From contig CAWEBB010000035.1 of the NCBI GenBank assembly GCA_963807085.1, forward strand, positions 28,329 through 92,328: 64,000 bases of DNA, in the 5' to 3' direction. The DNA comes from JACKII01 sp963807085. GTDB lineage: Bacteria > Pseudomonadota > Alphaproteobacteria > Bin95. Every line of letters starts with the position of its first letter. The first letter of the stretch is position 1. The notes below the pieces were generated by a model. That model ran no database searches. It saw only the letters and a list, made by a program, of their open reading frames with translations, and was not told where the DNA came from. The position numbers were made by a program, and so were the translations under genes. Of this stretch, positions 39,676 through 49,536 are shown piece by piece.

Positions 39676-40875
39676 ATGCGCATCCGTACCTTACTGGCCG
39701 GCTCGGTGGCCGCGGCGCTGCTGTCGGCGTCGCCGGCATTCGCCCAGACCGTGGGCGTGACCGACAACACGATCAAGATCGGGCACACCAACCCCTATTC
39801 CGGCCCCGCCTCGGCCTATGGCGTGATCGGCAGGCTGGAGCAGGCCTATTTCCGGATGGTCAACGACAAGGGCGGCATTAAGGGGCACCAGGTCGAGTTC
39901 ATCTCGCTGGACGACGGCTACAGCCCGCCGCGGACGGTCGAACAGGTGCGCAAGCTGGTCGAGCAGGAGCAGGTAGCATTTTTGTTCAACACCCTCGGCA
40001 CTCCGACCAATTCGGCCATTCATCGGTATGTGAATGCTAAGAAGGTGCCGCATCTGTTTCTGTCGACCGGCGCCTCCAAATGGGGACAGCCAGAAAAATT
40101 TCCTTGGACCATGGGCTTCCAGCCCACCTATGACGTCGAGGGAGAAATCTACGCCAACTACGCGCTAGACCACGTAGAAGATCCCAAGATCGCGATTCTC
40201 TATCAGAACGACGATTACGGCAAAGACTACCGTGACGGCTTTCTGCGCGGGCTGGGCGACGAGGCCGATGAGCTGGTCGTCAAAATGGTGCCCTATGAGG
40301 TGACCGATCCGACGGTGGATGCCCAGGTGCTGGAGATGGCGTCGAGCGGCGCTAACGTCTTCTTCAACGTCACCACGCCCAAATTCGCCGCCCAGGCCAT
40401 CAAGAAAGCCTGCGAGGTCAATTGGCAGCCGTTGCATCTGTTGAACAACGTCTCGTCTTCGGTCAGTTCGGTGCTCAGGCCGGCTGGGCTGGAATGTTCG
40501 AAGGGGCTGATCACCGCACAATATCTGAAAGACCCGACCGATCCGCAATGGAGGGACGATCCGGGCTTCAAGGAGTGGTCCGCCTTTATGGACGAGTATA
40601 TGCCGGGCGCCGACCGGGGCGACGCCAACTACGCCTTCGCCTATAGCGTCTCGACATTGCTGCACCGGATGCTGGAGAATTGCGACGATTGGAGCAGGCC
40701 GGGCATCATGGCGTGCGCGGCAAACCTGGAAGACATCCAGTTGCCGATGATCATCCCGGGTATCCTGGTCAACACGAGCCCGACGGATTTCTATCCGATC
40801 CAGGCGGAGCAGTTGTCCAAATTCGATGGCGAGACTTGGGTGCTGTTCGGCGACATCATCGACGCGTCCAAGTAA
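39676..40875 (+). CDS. Periplasmic substrate-binding protein (LivJ/K type), paralogue 1 of 5
   Basis: A 399-residue type I periplasmic binding protein with a signal peptide (MRIRTLLAGSVAAALLSASP, cleavage after FAQ). The mature N-terminus TVGVTDNTIKIGHTNPYSG is the common start of all five paralogues. It then has LDDGYSPPRTVEQVRKLVEQ and LYQNDDYGKDYRDGFLRGLG. It differs from the others in lacking the TSKDGKTRK insertion (it has GIKGHQ). It follows livM by 96 bp with AAAGGGAG upstream and is the first of the tandem series. Confidence 0.93.
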   Translation: MRIRTLLAGSVAAALLSASPAFAQTVGVTDNTIKIGHTNPYSGPASAYGVIGRLEQAYFRMVNDKGGIKGHQVEFISLDDGYSPPRTVEQVRKLVEQEQVAFLFNTLGTPTNSAIHRYVNAKKVPHLFLSTGASKWGQPEKFPWTMGFQPTYDVEGEIYANYALDHVEDPKIAILYQNDDYGKDYRDGFLRGLGDEADELVVKMVPYEVTDPTVDAQVLEMASSGANVFFNVTTPKFAAQAIKKACEVNWQPLHLLNNVSSSVSSVLRPAGLECSKGLITAQYLKDPTDPQWRDDPGFKEWSAFMDEYMPGADRGDANYAFAYSVSTLLHRMLENCDDWSRPGIMACAANLEDIQLPMIIPGILVNTSPTDFYPIQAEQLSKFDGETWVLFGDIIDASK

Positions 40876-41056
40876 GGCTTTCCGCAATGGCCCGCGATCG
40901 CGACGGCCGTGGCCCGTGCTCGGACCTGCCGCCGCCCAATAGGGCACGCCGGCAGCACCGGGGACACCGCTTTGCACGCCTGAGAGCGATGGCAGGATAG
41001 CGAGCCGGCGGTTGCGGCCCCGATCCCAGAGAAATCATTTCAAGGAGATATTCCAG

Positions 41057-42277
41057 ATGCACACGGCTCTTCTCTTCACCGCGGCGGCAACCTTGATCGG
41101 TGGGAGCGTGCTCGGCGCGGGCGCGCACGCGCAGGACAACGGCATCACCGACACCACGATCAAGATCGGCAACACCAGCCCCTATTCCGGCGCGGCTTCG
41201 GCTTACGGCGTGATCGGCAAGGCGATGGGCGTTTACTTTAAGATGGTAAACGACAATGGCGGCATCACCAGCAAAGACGGCAAGACCCGCAAGGTCGAAT
41301 ACATCACGCTCGATGACGGCTACAGCCCGCCCCGCACCGTGGAGCAAACGCGAAAACTGGTCGAGCAGGACAATGTCGCCCTGATCCTGGGCGCGGTCGG
41401 CACGCCGACCAACTCCGCCATAAGCCGCTATATGAATGCGCGCAAGGTGCCGCAGCTATTCCTCGGCAGCGGCGCGTCGAAGTGGGGCGATTACGAGAAA
41501 TACACCTGGAGCATGGGCTGGCAGCCCACCTATGATGTCGAGGGCGAGATCTACGCTAACTACGCCCAGGAAAACGTCGAGGATCCGAAAATCGCCATCC
41601 TGTTCCAAAACGACGACTACGGTAAGGACTACCGGGACGGCTTTCTGCGGGGGCTGGGCGACAAGGCCGACGAACTGGTCGTAAAGATGCTGCCGTACGA
41701 AGTTACGGACCCGACGATCGAAAGTCAGATCGTCTCATTGGCCAGTACCGGCGCCAATGTGTTCTTCAACATCACCACCCCGAAATTCGCGGCGCAGGCG
41801 ATCCGCACCGCCTGCGATATCGGTTGGAAACCTCTGCATTTCCTGAACAATGTTTCGTCGTCGGTGGGCGCGGTTCTGAAGCCGGCGGGCCTGGAATGCT
41901 CCAAGGACATCGTCACCGCCCAGTATCAAAAAGACCCGTCCGACCCGCAATGGGCGGACACGGAAGGCTTCAAGGCGTGGTCCAAGTTCATGGACGAGTA
42001 CCTGCCGGGCGCCGACAAGTCCGACGTGAATTATGCGTTCGGTCATAGCGCGGCCTCATTGATGCACGTCACCCTGGAACAGTGCGAAGACATGACCCGG
42101 GCGGGTATCATGGCCTGCGCCACCAATCTGAAGGACGTCCAGTTGCCGATGATCATTCCGGGCGTCCTGGTGAACACGAGCCCGACGGACCATTACCCGA
42201 TCCAGGCGGAGCAACTGTCCAAGTTCAATGGCGAGCGCTGGGTGCTGTTCGGCGATATCATCGATGCGTCCAAGTAA
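41057..42277 (+). CDS. Periplasmic substrate-binding protein (LivJ/K type), paralogue 2 of 5
   Basis: 406 residues, with a signal peptide ending AHAQ and mature start DNGITDTTIKIGNTSPYSG. It retains TSKDGKTRKVEYITLDDGYS and IAILFQNDDYGKDYRDGF. The ligand-loop segment after VEQDN is distinct (VALILGAVGTPTNSAISRYM, then FLGSGASKWGDYEKYTWSMG). AAGGAGAT lies before ATG 41057; a longer frame from 41012 is less likely. A 181-bp gap separates it from paralogue 1. Confidence 0.92.
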   Translation: MHTALLFTAAATLIGGSVLGAGAHAQDNGITDTTIKIGNTSPYSGAASAYGVIGKAMGVYFKMVNDNGGITSKDGKTRKVEYITLDDGYSPPRTVEQTRKLVEQDNVALILGAVGTPTNSAISRYMNARKVPQLFLGSGASKWGDYEKYTWSMGWQPTYDVEGEIYANYAQENVEDPKIAILFQNDDYGKDYRDGFLRGLGDKADELVVKMLPYEVTDPTIESQIVSLASTGANVFFNITTPKFAAQAIRTACDIGWKPLHFLNNVSSSVGAVLKPAGLECSKDIVTAQYQKDPSDPQWADTEGFKAWSKFMDEYLPGADKSDVNYAFGHSAASLMHVTLEQCEDMTRAGIMACATNLKDVQLPMIIPGVLVNTSPTDHYPIQAEQLSKFNGERWVLFGDIIDASK

Positions 42278-42446
42278 GGAGCCATCTCACTAGGCCGCGG
42301 CCTCCCGATCGGGGGCCCAGGTTTCAAGTGTCGCTTCCCAAGGGGCGCAGCGGCAACATTGGGAGGCAACCGCACCTTCCAGCGCTCAGCGCTGGCAAGG
42401 AGAAAGAACCGGCGGCTGTCTCCGAACCCCAGAGGAAACATCTCAG

Positions 42447-43667
42447 ATGCACAAGACTCGTTTTTTAACCGCGGCGGTATTCATGAGCGCCGTGGGGATG
42501 ATCGGCGCGGGCGCGCACGCGCAGACGGTCGGCGTTACGGACGACACCATCAAGATCGGCAACACCAGCCCCTATTCCGGCCCGGCTTCTGCTTATGGCG
42601 CGATTGGCAAGGCCTATGCGGCCTATTATGAAATGGTGAACGATAACGGCGGCATCACCAGCAAGGACGGCAAGACCCGCAAGATCGACTTCATCACCCT
42701 GGACGACGGCTACAGCCCGCCGCGCACGGTAGAACAGACACGAAAGCTGGTGGAGCAAGAGCAGGTTGCGTTTACCGCCGGCCAGACCGGCACAGCCTCC
42801 AACTCCGCCATCCACCGCTACATGAACGGCAAGAAGGTGCCGCATCTGTTCGTGGCGACCGGCGCTTCGAAATGGGCGCAGCCGGAGAAGTATCCGTGGA
42901 CGATCGGCTTTCAGCCCGGCTATGACATCGAGGGGCAAATTTACGCCAAATACCTGCTCGAGAAAGTCGAAGATCCGAAGATCGCGATCCTCTATCAGAA
43001 CGACGACTACGGTAAGGACTACCGCGACGGCTTCATGGCGGAATTGGGGGACAACGCCGACAAACTGGTCGTGAAAAGCCTGCCGTACGAGGTGACGGAC
43101 CCGACGGTCGAGGCGCAGATACTCGAAATGGCCGCGTCGGGCGCAAACGTGTTCTTGAATGTGACGACACCGAAATTTGCGGCACAGGCGATCAAAAAGG
43201 CATGCGAGATCGGTTGGAAGCCCCTGCACCTGCTGAATAACGTGTCCTCCTCGGTCGGCGCCGTGATACGGCCGGCCGGTCTGGAGTGCTCGCAAGGGCT
43301 GATTACTGCGCAGTATCAGCGCGACCCGACCGACCCGCAGTGGTACGACACCGACGGTTACAAGGAATGGTTGGGGTTCATGGAAAAGTATCTGCCAGAT
43401 GCTGACCGCAGCGACATCAACTATGTCTATGGCTTCAACCTGGCCGCGCTGATCACGCACACGATGGAAAATTGCGACGATCTGAGCCGCCCCGGCATTA
43501 TGGCTTGCGCGGCAAACGTCAAGGACTTGCAGTTGCCAATGCTCATCCCGGGCATCCTGATCTCTACCAGTCCGACCGATTTCCGGACAATCCAGGCAGA
43601 GCAGTTGTCGCGGTTCGAGGGCGAGCGGTGGGTGCTATTCGGCGACATTATCGAGGCTTCCGAATAA
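42447..43667 (+). CDS. Periplasmic substrate-binding protein (LivJ/K type), paralogue 3 of 5
   Basis: 406 residues, with a signal peptide ending AHAQ and mature start TVGVTDDTIKIGNTSPYSG. The pocket-side segment differs again (VAFTAGQTGTASNSAIHRYM, FVATGASKWAQPEKYPWTIG, PGYDIEGQIYAKYLLEKV). The C-terminus shows LISTSPTDFRTIQAEQLSRF. A GAGGAAA site precedes the ATG. By eye it groups with paralogue 5. Confidence 0.92.
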   Translation: MHKTRFLTAAVFMSAVGMIGAGAHAQTVGVTDDTIKIGNTSPYSGPASAYGAIGKAYAAYYEMVNDNGGITSKDGKTRKIDFITLDDGYSPPRTVEQTRKLVEQEQVAFTAGQTGTASNSAIHRYMNGKKVPHLFVATGASKWAQPEKYPWTIGFQPGYDIEGQIYAKYLLEKVEDPKIAILYQNDDYGKDYRDGFMAELGDNADKLVVKSLPYEVTDPTVEAQILEMAASGANVFLNVTTPKFAAQAIKKACEIGWKPLHLLNNVSSSVGAVIRPAGLECSQGLITAQYQRDPTDPQWYDTDGYKEWLGFMEKYLPDADRSDINYVYGFNLAALITHTMENCDDLSRPGIMACAANVKDLQLPMLIPGILISTSPTDFRTIQAEQLSRFEGERWVLFGDIIEASE

Positions 43668-43695
43668 ATTAATCCCTGGAGAGCGGGTTTCCGCG

Positions 43696-43725
43696 AATGG
43701 CGGTCGCGATGGCCGCCATTCTTTC
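43696..43725 (+). terminator. Hairpin between binding-protein paralogues 3 and 4
   Basis: AATGGCGG (43696-43703) pairs with CCGCCATT (43713-43720), followed by CTTTCTCC. The stem is GC-rich with a weak T tract, so it may attenuate transcription or protect mRNA between the tandem genes. Confidence 0.4.
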
Positions 43726-43804
43726 TCCGCCCGTGAGCACCCGGAGCGGGCACCGAAACACCGATCCCGAAAATCAATCCCGAATCATAACGGAGATTAC
43801 CGAA

Positions 43805-45016
43805 ATGTGGCTTAGAGCCGTGTTAACGGCGGCGGTGGTCGCGGCCGCCCCGCTTGGCGCGCACGCGCAAACGGTCGGTGTGACCGATACCACCATCAAA
43901 ATCGGCAACACCATGCCCTATTCCGGGCCGGCGTCGGCATACGGCGTGATCGGCAAGACGGAAGCCGCCTATTTCAAGATGCTCAATGACCAGGGCGGCA
44001 TCACCAGCAAGGACGGCAAGACTCGAAAGGTGGAGTTCATCACCCTGGACGACGGCTACAGCCCGCCGCGCACGGTGGAACAGGTGCGCAAGCTGGTGGA
44101 GCAGGAGCAGGTGGCCTTCCTGTTCAACACGCTCGGCACCCCCACCAATTCGGCGATCCATCGCTATGTGAATGCCAAAAAAGTGCCGCATTTGTTCGTC
44201 GCGACCGGCGCTTCCAAATGGGGGCAGCCGCAAAAATTTCCTTGGACCATGGGCTTTCAGCCAACCTACGACGTGGAGGGAGAGATCTACGCCAACTATA
44301 TGCTGGACACCGTCGACGACCCGAAGATCGCGATCCTTTACCAGAACGACGATTTCGGCAAAGACTACCGTGATGGCTTTCTGCGCGGTCTCGGCGACAA
44401 GGCAGACGGGCTGGTCGTCAAGATGCTGCCCTATGAGGTGACGGATCCGACCGTCGATGCCCAGATGCTGGAACTGGCCTCCAGCGGCGCCAACGTGTTC
44501 TTCAACATCGCCTCGCCGAAATTCGCGGCCCAGGCGATCAAGAAGGCATGCGAGGTCAACTGGCAGCCGCTGCACCTGTTGAGCAACGTCTCGTCTTCGG
44601 TCAGCGCGGTATTGAAGCCGGCCGGGTTGGAATGCTCGAAGGGCATCATCACCGCCCAGTGGCAGAAAGATCCGACCGACCCGCAATGGGCGGAAACCGC
44701 AGGGTTTCAGGAATGGTCCAACTTCATGGACGAAAATCTTCCGGGCGGCGATCGCGGTGACGTGAACTATGCCTTCGGCTACAGCGCGAGCAGGCTGATG
44801 CATCACGTGTTGGAGAACTGCGCAGACCTCAGCCGCCCGGGCATCATGGCATGCGCGGCGAACGTAAAGGACCTGCAGTTGCCGATGGTGATCCCCGGTA
44901 TTTTGATCACCACGAGCCCGACCGACCACTATCCCATTCAGGCCGAGCAACTGTCGCGCTTCGACGGCCAGCGCTGGGTGCTGTTCGGCGATATCATGGA
45001 CGCGAGCGCAAAGTAA
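43805..45016 (+). CDS. Periplasmic substrate-binding protein (LivJ/K type), paralogue 4 of 5
   Basis: 403 residues from ATG 43805 (CGGAGA upstream), with a signal peptide (MWLRAVLTAAVVAAAPLGAH) ending AQ and mature start TVGVTDTTIKIGNTMPYSG. The pocket segment VAFLFNTLGTPTNSAIHRYV is shared with paralogue 1, suggesting those two are closest. The middle has LYQNDDFGKDYRDGFLRGLG. The frame from 43697 lacks a signal peptide at its start and is rejected. Confidence 0.92.
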   Translation: MWLRAVLTAAVVAAAPLGAHAQTVGVTDTTIKIGNTMPYSGPASAYGVIGKTEAAYFKMLNDQGGITSKDGKTRKVEFITLDDGYSPPRTVEQVRKLVEQEQVAFLFNTLGTPTNSAIHRYVNAKKVPHLFVATGASKWGQPQKFPWTMGFQPTYDVEGEIYANYMLDTVDDPKIAILYQNDDFGKDYRDGFLRGLGDKADGLVVKMLPYEVTDPTVDAQMLELASSGANVFFNIASPKFAAQAIKKACEVNWQPLHLLSNVSSSVSAVLKPAGLECSKGIITAQWQKDPTDPQWAETAGFQEWSNFMDENLPGGDRGDVNYAFGYSASRLMHHVLENCADLSRPGIMACAANVKDLQLPMVIPGILITTSPTDHYPIQAEQLSRFDGQRWVLFGDIMDASAK

Positions 45017-45189
45017 TTGCGCTGTCTCAGGCTGCCTCGTTTCGATGGCGCGGCCGCCGGTTTCTGAAAAGTTCCCATGCCGACGGACGGGCGACAATTC
45101 GGCCACGCGGCAAATCTAGCTGTTGCATTCCAATGGTTTAGGAATGCATGCTTCAAAATTCAATATGATACTAGATGGAGTGGAGTGTT

Positions 45190-46404
45190 ATGCGGTTGAA
45201 AGTCCTCATGATCGGCGCGGCCGTGGCTGTCCTCGCGACCGCCGGCGCGCAGGCAGAGACGGTCGGCGTTACCGACGACACCATTAAAATCGGCAACACC
45301 GTTCCCTATTCAGGACCGGCTTCCGCCTACGGCGTCATCGGCAAGACCACGGCCACCTATTTCCAGATGGTGAACGAGAATGGCGGTATCACCAGCAAGG
45401 ACGGCAAGACCCGCAAGGTCGAGTTCATTAGCCTGGACGACGGTTACAGCCCGCCGCGGACGGTCGAACAAACTCGAAAACTGGTCGAGCAAGATGAGGT
45501 TGCGTTCGTTGCCGGCTCAGTCGGTACGCCGACAAATTCGGCCATCCACCGCTACATGAATGCGAAGAAGGTGCCGCAATTGTTCGTGGCGACCGGCGCT
45601 TCCAAATGGGCCCAGCCGAAAAAGTTTCCGTGGACCATCGGCTTTCAACCGGGCTACGACATCGAAGGGCAGATCTACGCCACCTATCTGATGGAACAGG
45701 TGGAAGACCCGAAAATCGCCATCCTTTACCAGAATGACGACTACGGCAAAGATTACCGCGATGGGTTTCTGAAAGGCCTCGGCGACAAGGCCGATGAGAT
45801 GGTCGTCAAGATGCTGCCCTATGAGGTGACCGACCCGACGGTGGAAGCCCAAATACTGGAAATGGCGGCATCCGACGCCAACGTCTTCCTTAACATTTCA
45901 ACCCCGAAATTCGCGGCCCAGGCCATCAAGAAAGCCTGCGAGATCAGTTGGAAGCCGCTGCACCTGCTCAACAACGTGTCTTCCTCGGTCGGCGCGGTGA
46001 TGAAGCCGGCGGGCATGGAATGCAGCCAGGGACTGATTACCGCCCAATATCAGCGCGACCCGACAGACCCTCAATGGAAAGACACCGAAGGGTTCAAGGA
46101 ATGGTCGGCCTTCATGGATAAATACCTGCCGGACGCCGACCGTAGTGACGTCAACTATGCCTACGGCCACAGCGTTGGCTCGCTGATCCATCACGTGTTG
46201 GAGAACTGCGAGGATCTGAGCCGCGCGGGCATTATGGCTTGTGCGGCGAACGTAGAAGATCTGCAACTGCCGATGATCATTCCGGGCATTGTGATCAACA
46301 CCAGCCCGACCGATTTCCGGACGTTCGAGTCGGAGCAGTTGTCCCGCTTCGAGGGTGACCGCTGGGTTCTGTTTGGCGACATCATCGAGACCGGCGCCGA
46401 ATAG
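45190..46404 (+). CDS. Periplasmic substrate-binding protein (LivJ/K type), paralogue 5 of 5
   Basis: 404 residues from ATG 45190, with a signal peptide ending AQAE and mature start TVGVTDDTIKIGNTVPYSG. The pocket segment is VAFVAGSVGTPTNSAIHRYM, and PGYDIEGQIYATYLMEQV and NTSPTDFRTFESEQLSRF link it to paralogue 3. It is the last gene of the run and is followed by a strong terminator. An alternative start at 45175 adds five residues. Confidence 0.92.
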   Translation: MRLKVLMIGAAVAVLATAGAQAETVGVTDDTIKIGNTVPYSGPASAYGVIGKTTATYFQMVNENGGITSKDGKTRKVEFISLDDGYSPPRTVEQTRKLVEQDEVAFVAGSVGTPTNSAIHRYMNAKKVPQLFVATGASKWAQPKKFPWTIGFQPGYDIEGQIYATYLMEQVEDPKIAILYQNDDYGKDYRDGFLKGLGDKADEMVVKMLPYEVTDPTVEAQILEMAASDANVFLNISTPKFAAQAIKKACEISWKPLHLLNNVSSSVGAVMKPAGMECSQGLITAQYQRDPTDPQWKDTEGFKEWSAFMDKYLPDADRSDVNYAYGHSVGSLIHHVLENCEDLSRAGIMACAANVEDLQLPMIIPGIVINTSPTDFRTFESEQLSRFEGDRWVLFGDIIETGAE

Positions 46405-46430
46405 ATCATACCGCCGGACCTGTTCGGCCG

Positions 46431-46463
46431 CGGCCGCTCCGGAAAACCGGGGCGGCCGTTTTC
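46431..46463 (+). terminator. Rho-independent terminator after the Liv/binding-protein operon
   Basis: CGGCCGCTCCGG (46431-46442), loop AAAA, then CCGGGGCGGCCG (46447-46458) and TTTTC. The 12-bp stem has a single G-U wobble. Placed between the last binding-protein gene and the convergent MFS gene, it could stop both transcripts. Confidence 0.8.
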
Positions 46464-46478
46464 GTTGAAGGCGGCACT

Positions 46479-47707
46479 CTATGCGGCCGGCACGGCCAAT
46501 GCCGGCCGGTCGACCGGCTTGTCGCTGATCGGCATGTGCACCAGGCCGGCGAACAAGCCCAGAGCCACCGCCATCCACCAGACCACGTTATAGGATCCGG
46601 TCGTATCGAACAGCATCCCGCCCAGATACACACCCAGGAACGAGCCCACCTGATGGCTGAAAAACACGAAGCCCGCCAGCATGGTCATGTATTGGGTCCC
46701 GAACATCACCGCGACCAGGCCGGTCGTCAGCGGCACGGTCGATAGCCAGAGCAGCCCCATGCCCGCCGCGAACGCATAGATCGTCCACTCGCTGGCAGGG
46801 GCCAGCAGCATGGCGGCAATCACCGCGGCGCGGCCGAAATAGATCGATGAAAGCAGCAACGGCTTGCTGAACCTGTCCCCCAGCACACCGGAGATGTAGG
46901 CGCCCAGAATATTCACCACGCCCACCACCGCCAGCGCCGCCGCGCCGGTCGTGGGCGGCAGGCCCAGATCGGTCACATAGGCCGGCAAATGCGTCCCTAT
47001 AAAGGCGACGTGAAAGCCGCAAACGAAGAAGCCCGCAATCAACAGCACATAGGAACGGTGGCGGAAAGCCTCGCGCAATGCCTGCCCGATGGTCATATGG
47101 GCGACGCGCCGACGCTCGGCCCGCTTGCGTTGCCGCTGAGCGGATAGGTCAACGGGATCATCAAGCAGGCGAGCAAGCCCAGGGCCATGAAGCCCATGGA
47201 CCAGCCGAATGCCTCCAGGAACACTTGGCCGAGCGGCAGGATCACCAGGAATCCTGCAGATGAGCCCATGGTCACGATGCCAAAGGCCCAACTGCGCCGC
47301 TCCGCCGGCACCATGCGGCCGACCGCGCCCAGCGCAATGCCCATGCCCGCCGCCGCCTGTCCCGAGCCCGCGAGCAGGCCCGCGGTGATCGTGAACGTCA
47401 GGGGGTCGGTGCTGAATGCCATCAGCGCCAGTCCTGCCGCCGTCAGTGCTGCACCGACGATCAGCACCCGGGCCGGGCCGAACTTATCCGCCAGGCCGCC
47501 GAACAACGGCCCGAACATACCCCACATCAGGTTCTGCACCGCGATCGCTATGGCGAAGGCCGAGCGCCCCTCCCAGCCGACCGCTTCCACCATCGGCACC
47601 TGATAGAGCGGAATGGCGCCCCGCACCCCCATCGACAGCAGGGCGATCAGCGCCGCCGCGCCGGCCACCAGCAGAACCGGGCGGCCATTCGTGGCACGCA
47701 TGGACAT
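46479..47707 (-). pseudogene. MFS transporter (12-TM), one frameshift
   Basis: The two frames together give a full-length major facilitator. From ATG 47707 (GGGAGAGA upstream): MWGMFGPLFGGLADKFGPAR in loop 2-3 and SWAFGIVTMGSSAGFLVILP. In the other frame from about 47095: MTIGQALREAFRHRSYVLLI, NILGAYISGVLGDRFSKPLL and a C-terminal helix pair. The style resembles oxalate/formate-antiporter-like MFS proteins, but the substrate is unknown. The break lies in the central cytoplasmic loop near 47095. Confidence 0.8.
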
Positions 47708-47724
47708 TCGAGTCTCTCCCAGCC

Positions 47725-47842
47725 TAGAGCAAATCCCGATCCATTTGGATCGCGTTAAACTGTTGACAATTTACAAGTTAAAGCATCTTAGCCCGAGCAA
47801 TCGATCGCTGGCACAATTCAGGTTGATGGGGCGATGCTCTAA
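47725..47842. repeat. Palindromic repeat element (variant with spacer)
   Basis: It contains AGAGCAAATCCCGATCCATT-TGGATCG at its left and GGGGCGATGCTCTAA at its right, related to the elements at 18793 and 48207 but with a longer middle. On the minus strand its right end again reads TAGAGCATCG, supplying the stop codon of the small frame above it. Confidence 0.6.
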
Positions 47843-48021
47843 ACGCCAAAGCCGCAGAGGGCCTTGAACAACTCGCCCATCCAGAGGAGGTTTTCCATCA
47901 CCCGTCCGTAAAAAGGCGCGGCCGCCAAACCCAGCACCAGCAGGCCAAGCGGCAGCAGTATTTGGGATGAGGAGATTGACGCCAAGAAACGGCGGAGAGG
48001 AGACGACTTTAAACTTTCCAT
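47839..48021 (-). CDS. Small hypothetical membrane protein
   Basis: A possible 60-residue protein (MESLKSSPLRRFLASISSSQ at the start) with one clear hydrophobic helix (ILLPLGLLVLGLAAAPF) and a second amphipathic segment. The stop codon is part of the palindromic repeat, a pattern shared with two recognised genes in this window, which slightly supports it being real. No family is recognised, and a longer frame to 48123 exists. Confidence 0.35.
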   Translation of the reverse strand: MESLKSSPLRRFLASISSSQILLPLGLLVLGLAAAPFYGRVMENLLWMGELFKALCGFGV

Positions 48022-48206
48022 CATTGCTATGTACGACGGGGCGGCCTGGCGAGCAATTGAAGAAGCGTTTCTTCGGTTAAATGGCACCTGTGCACTCAGG
48101 CGGCGGAATCGGTCTGTTTCCACACATTGAGCCGGCGCGGCTCGCCCGTCAGCAGGGCGCGCGGGCCCGCCCTCCCGATGAGTGTAGAGGCCGCTATATC
48201 GTACCT

Positions 48207-48248
48207 TGGAGCAGATCCCGATCCGTTTGGATCGGGCGATGCTCTAGC
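48207..48248. repeat. Palindromic repeat element at the 3' end of the SDR gene
   Basis: GGAGCAGATCCCGATCCGTT-TGGATCGGGCGATGCTCTAG. Arms CCCGATCC and GGATCGGG enclose GTTT. The SDR stop codon is the TAG of TAGAGCATCG on the minus strand. It is the shortest member of the family seen here. Confidence 0.7.
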
Positions 48249-48966
48249 TGGCATTGGCGCGCCCGACCGTCATGCCACCGCAGATGAACAGCACCTGGCC
48301 GGTAACAAAGCCCGAGCGCTCGTCCAGGAAGAAGCTCGCGCCGTTGGCGATATCCTCCGGCTTGCCCAGGCGCCCGACCGGCACGCTCCGCTGAAAGGCT
48401 TTCCATTGCTCGGAACCGGTGTCGTGGGCGGCGGTCAGCATATCGGTCTCGATCGGGCCGGGGCCGATGGCGTTGACGGTGATGCCGTGCGGGGCCAGTT
48501 CCTGGGCCCAGGTCTTGGTCATTCCCACCACCGCGGCCTTGCTGGCGGAATAGACGGTCAGGTTGGCATAGCCGAGCGCCGCGCGGCTCGCGATATTGAC
48601 GACCCGGCCAAAGCCCGCCTCTTTCATTTGGGGCACGAGGGCGCGCATCACGTCGATATAGGAGCGCACATTGACGGCCATGACGCGCTCATAGTCCTCC
48701 GGCGTCACGTCCTCGATCCTGGCGGTGGAGACCACGCCGGCGCAATTGACGATGCGGGTGATGCGACGCCCATCCATGGCCCAGGCCATCGCCTGCGCCG
48801 TGTCGGTCTGGCTGGAGAGGTCGGTCTTGCGGAACTCGCCGAGCGACGGGTCTTCCGGGTCGAGCACGTCCAGCATCAGGATATTGTGGCCGTCGGCCTT
48901 CAGGCGCGTGGCGATGGCGCGGCCAATATTGCGCGCGGCGCCGGTAACGAGCGTGTAGTCAGTCAT
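48244..48966 (-). CDS. Short-chain dehydrogenase/reductase (SDR), classical type
   Basis: A 240-residue NAD(P)-dependent oxidoreductase. The cofactor motif TGAARNIG is at residues 8-15, NCAGVV near residue 77, the catalytic Ser in NIASRAALG, and the Tyr/Lys pair in YSASKAA. PGPIETDML and the C-terminal GQVLFICGGMTVG follow the FabG-like pattern. ATG 48966 is preceded by AAAGGAAC; the frame continues upstream only through IS5 debris. The substrate is unknown. Confidence 0.9.
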   Translation of the reverse strand: MTDYTLVTGAARNIGRAIATRLKADGHNILMLDVLDPEDPSLGEFRKTDLSSQTDTAQAMAWAMDGRRITRIVNCAGVVSTARIEDVTPEDYERVMAVNVRSYIDVMRALVPQMKEAGFGRVVNIASRAALGYANLTVYSASKAAVVGMTKTWAQELAPHGITVNAIGPGPIETDMLTAAHDTGSEQWKAFQRSVPVGRLGKPEDIANGASFFLDERSGFVTGQVLFICGGMTVGRANAS

Positions 48967-49074
48967 GGCGGGGCGTTCCTTTGATCTCGTCATCGTCCGC
49001 ACGAAGCTTAGTCTTCCGCAGGAGTGTTGCGCCAGAGGCAAACCCCAACCCAAACCGCAAAGCGTCAGAGCAGC

Positions 49075-49530
49075 TAGGCCGTGTGGACGGATTTGAGCAA
49101 GACGTAGGCGGCTGCCGGGGCGACGATGGATCGGAAGTTTCTGGCGGTTTTTTCGCACCGTAAGGCGACGCGCTTGAAGCGTTTGAGCTTGCCCATCATC
49201 TGTTCGATGCGGGCGCGTCCCCGGTAGAGTGCTCGTGCGAAACGGGCTGGGATGGTCTTTCGGTTCGACCGGTGCGGGATGACCGGCAGTGCCCCCCCGC
49301 TCACGCGCCATGGCCCGATTTGCGTCGCTTTCATAGCCTTTGTCGGCAACGACGGCGCGGGGCGCCTGCTCCGGCCCTGCGTCGATCAGGGCCTCAAACA
49401 TAGGGCTGTCGGCAGCTTCGCCGCCGGTCAGTTCGAATGCGATTGGCAGCCCGTCATGGTCTGTTTTCAGGTGGATTTTTGTGCCGAAACCGCCGCGTGA
49501 GCGCCCGAGCGCCTGCTCCGCTTGCCCCCT
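49075..49530 (-). pseudogene. IS5-type transposase, C-terminal half
   Basis: It covers the second Asp and final Glu regions of the DDE domain in two frames: TKIHLKTDHDGLPIAFELTG and ADKGYESDANRAMARERG, then IPHRSNRKTIPARFARALYR and RGRARIEQMMGKLKRFKRVA. Frame changes near 49330 break it. Its beginning is cut by the inserted IS110-type element. Confidence 0.8.
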
Positions 49531-49536
49531 TTATGG

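Noticed and set aside
48244..49401. SDR gene extended upstream to a 385-codon protein
   Set aside because: The first 145 codons are antiparallel-frame IS5 debris; the Rossmann start and a good ribosome binding site place the SDR start at 48966.
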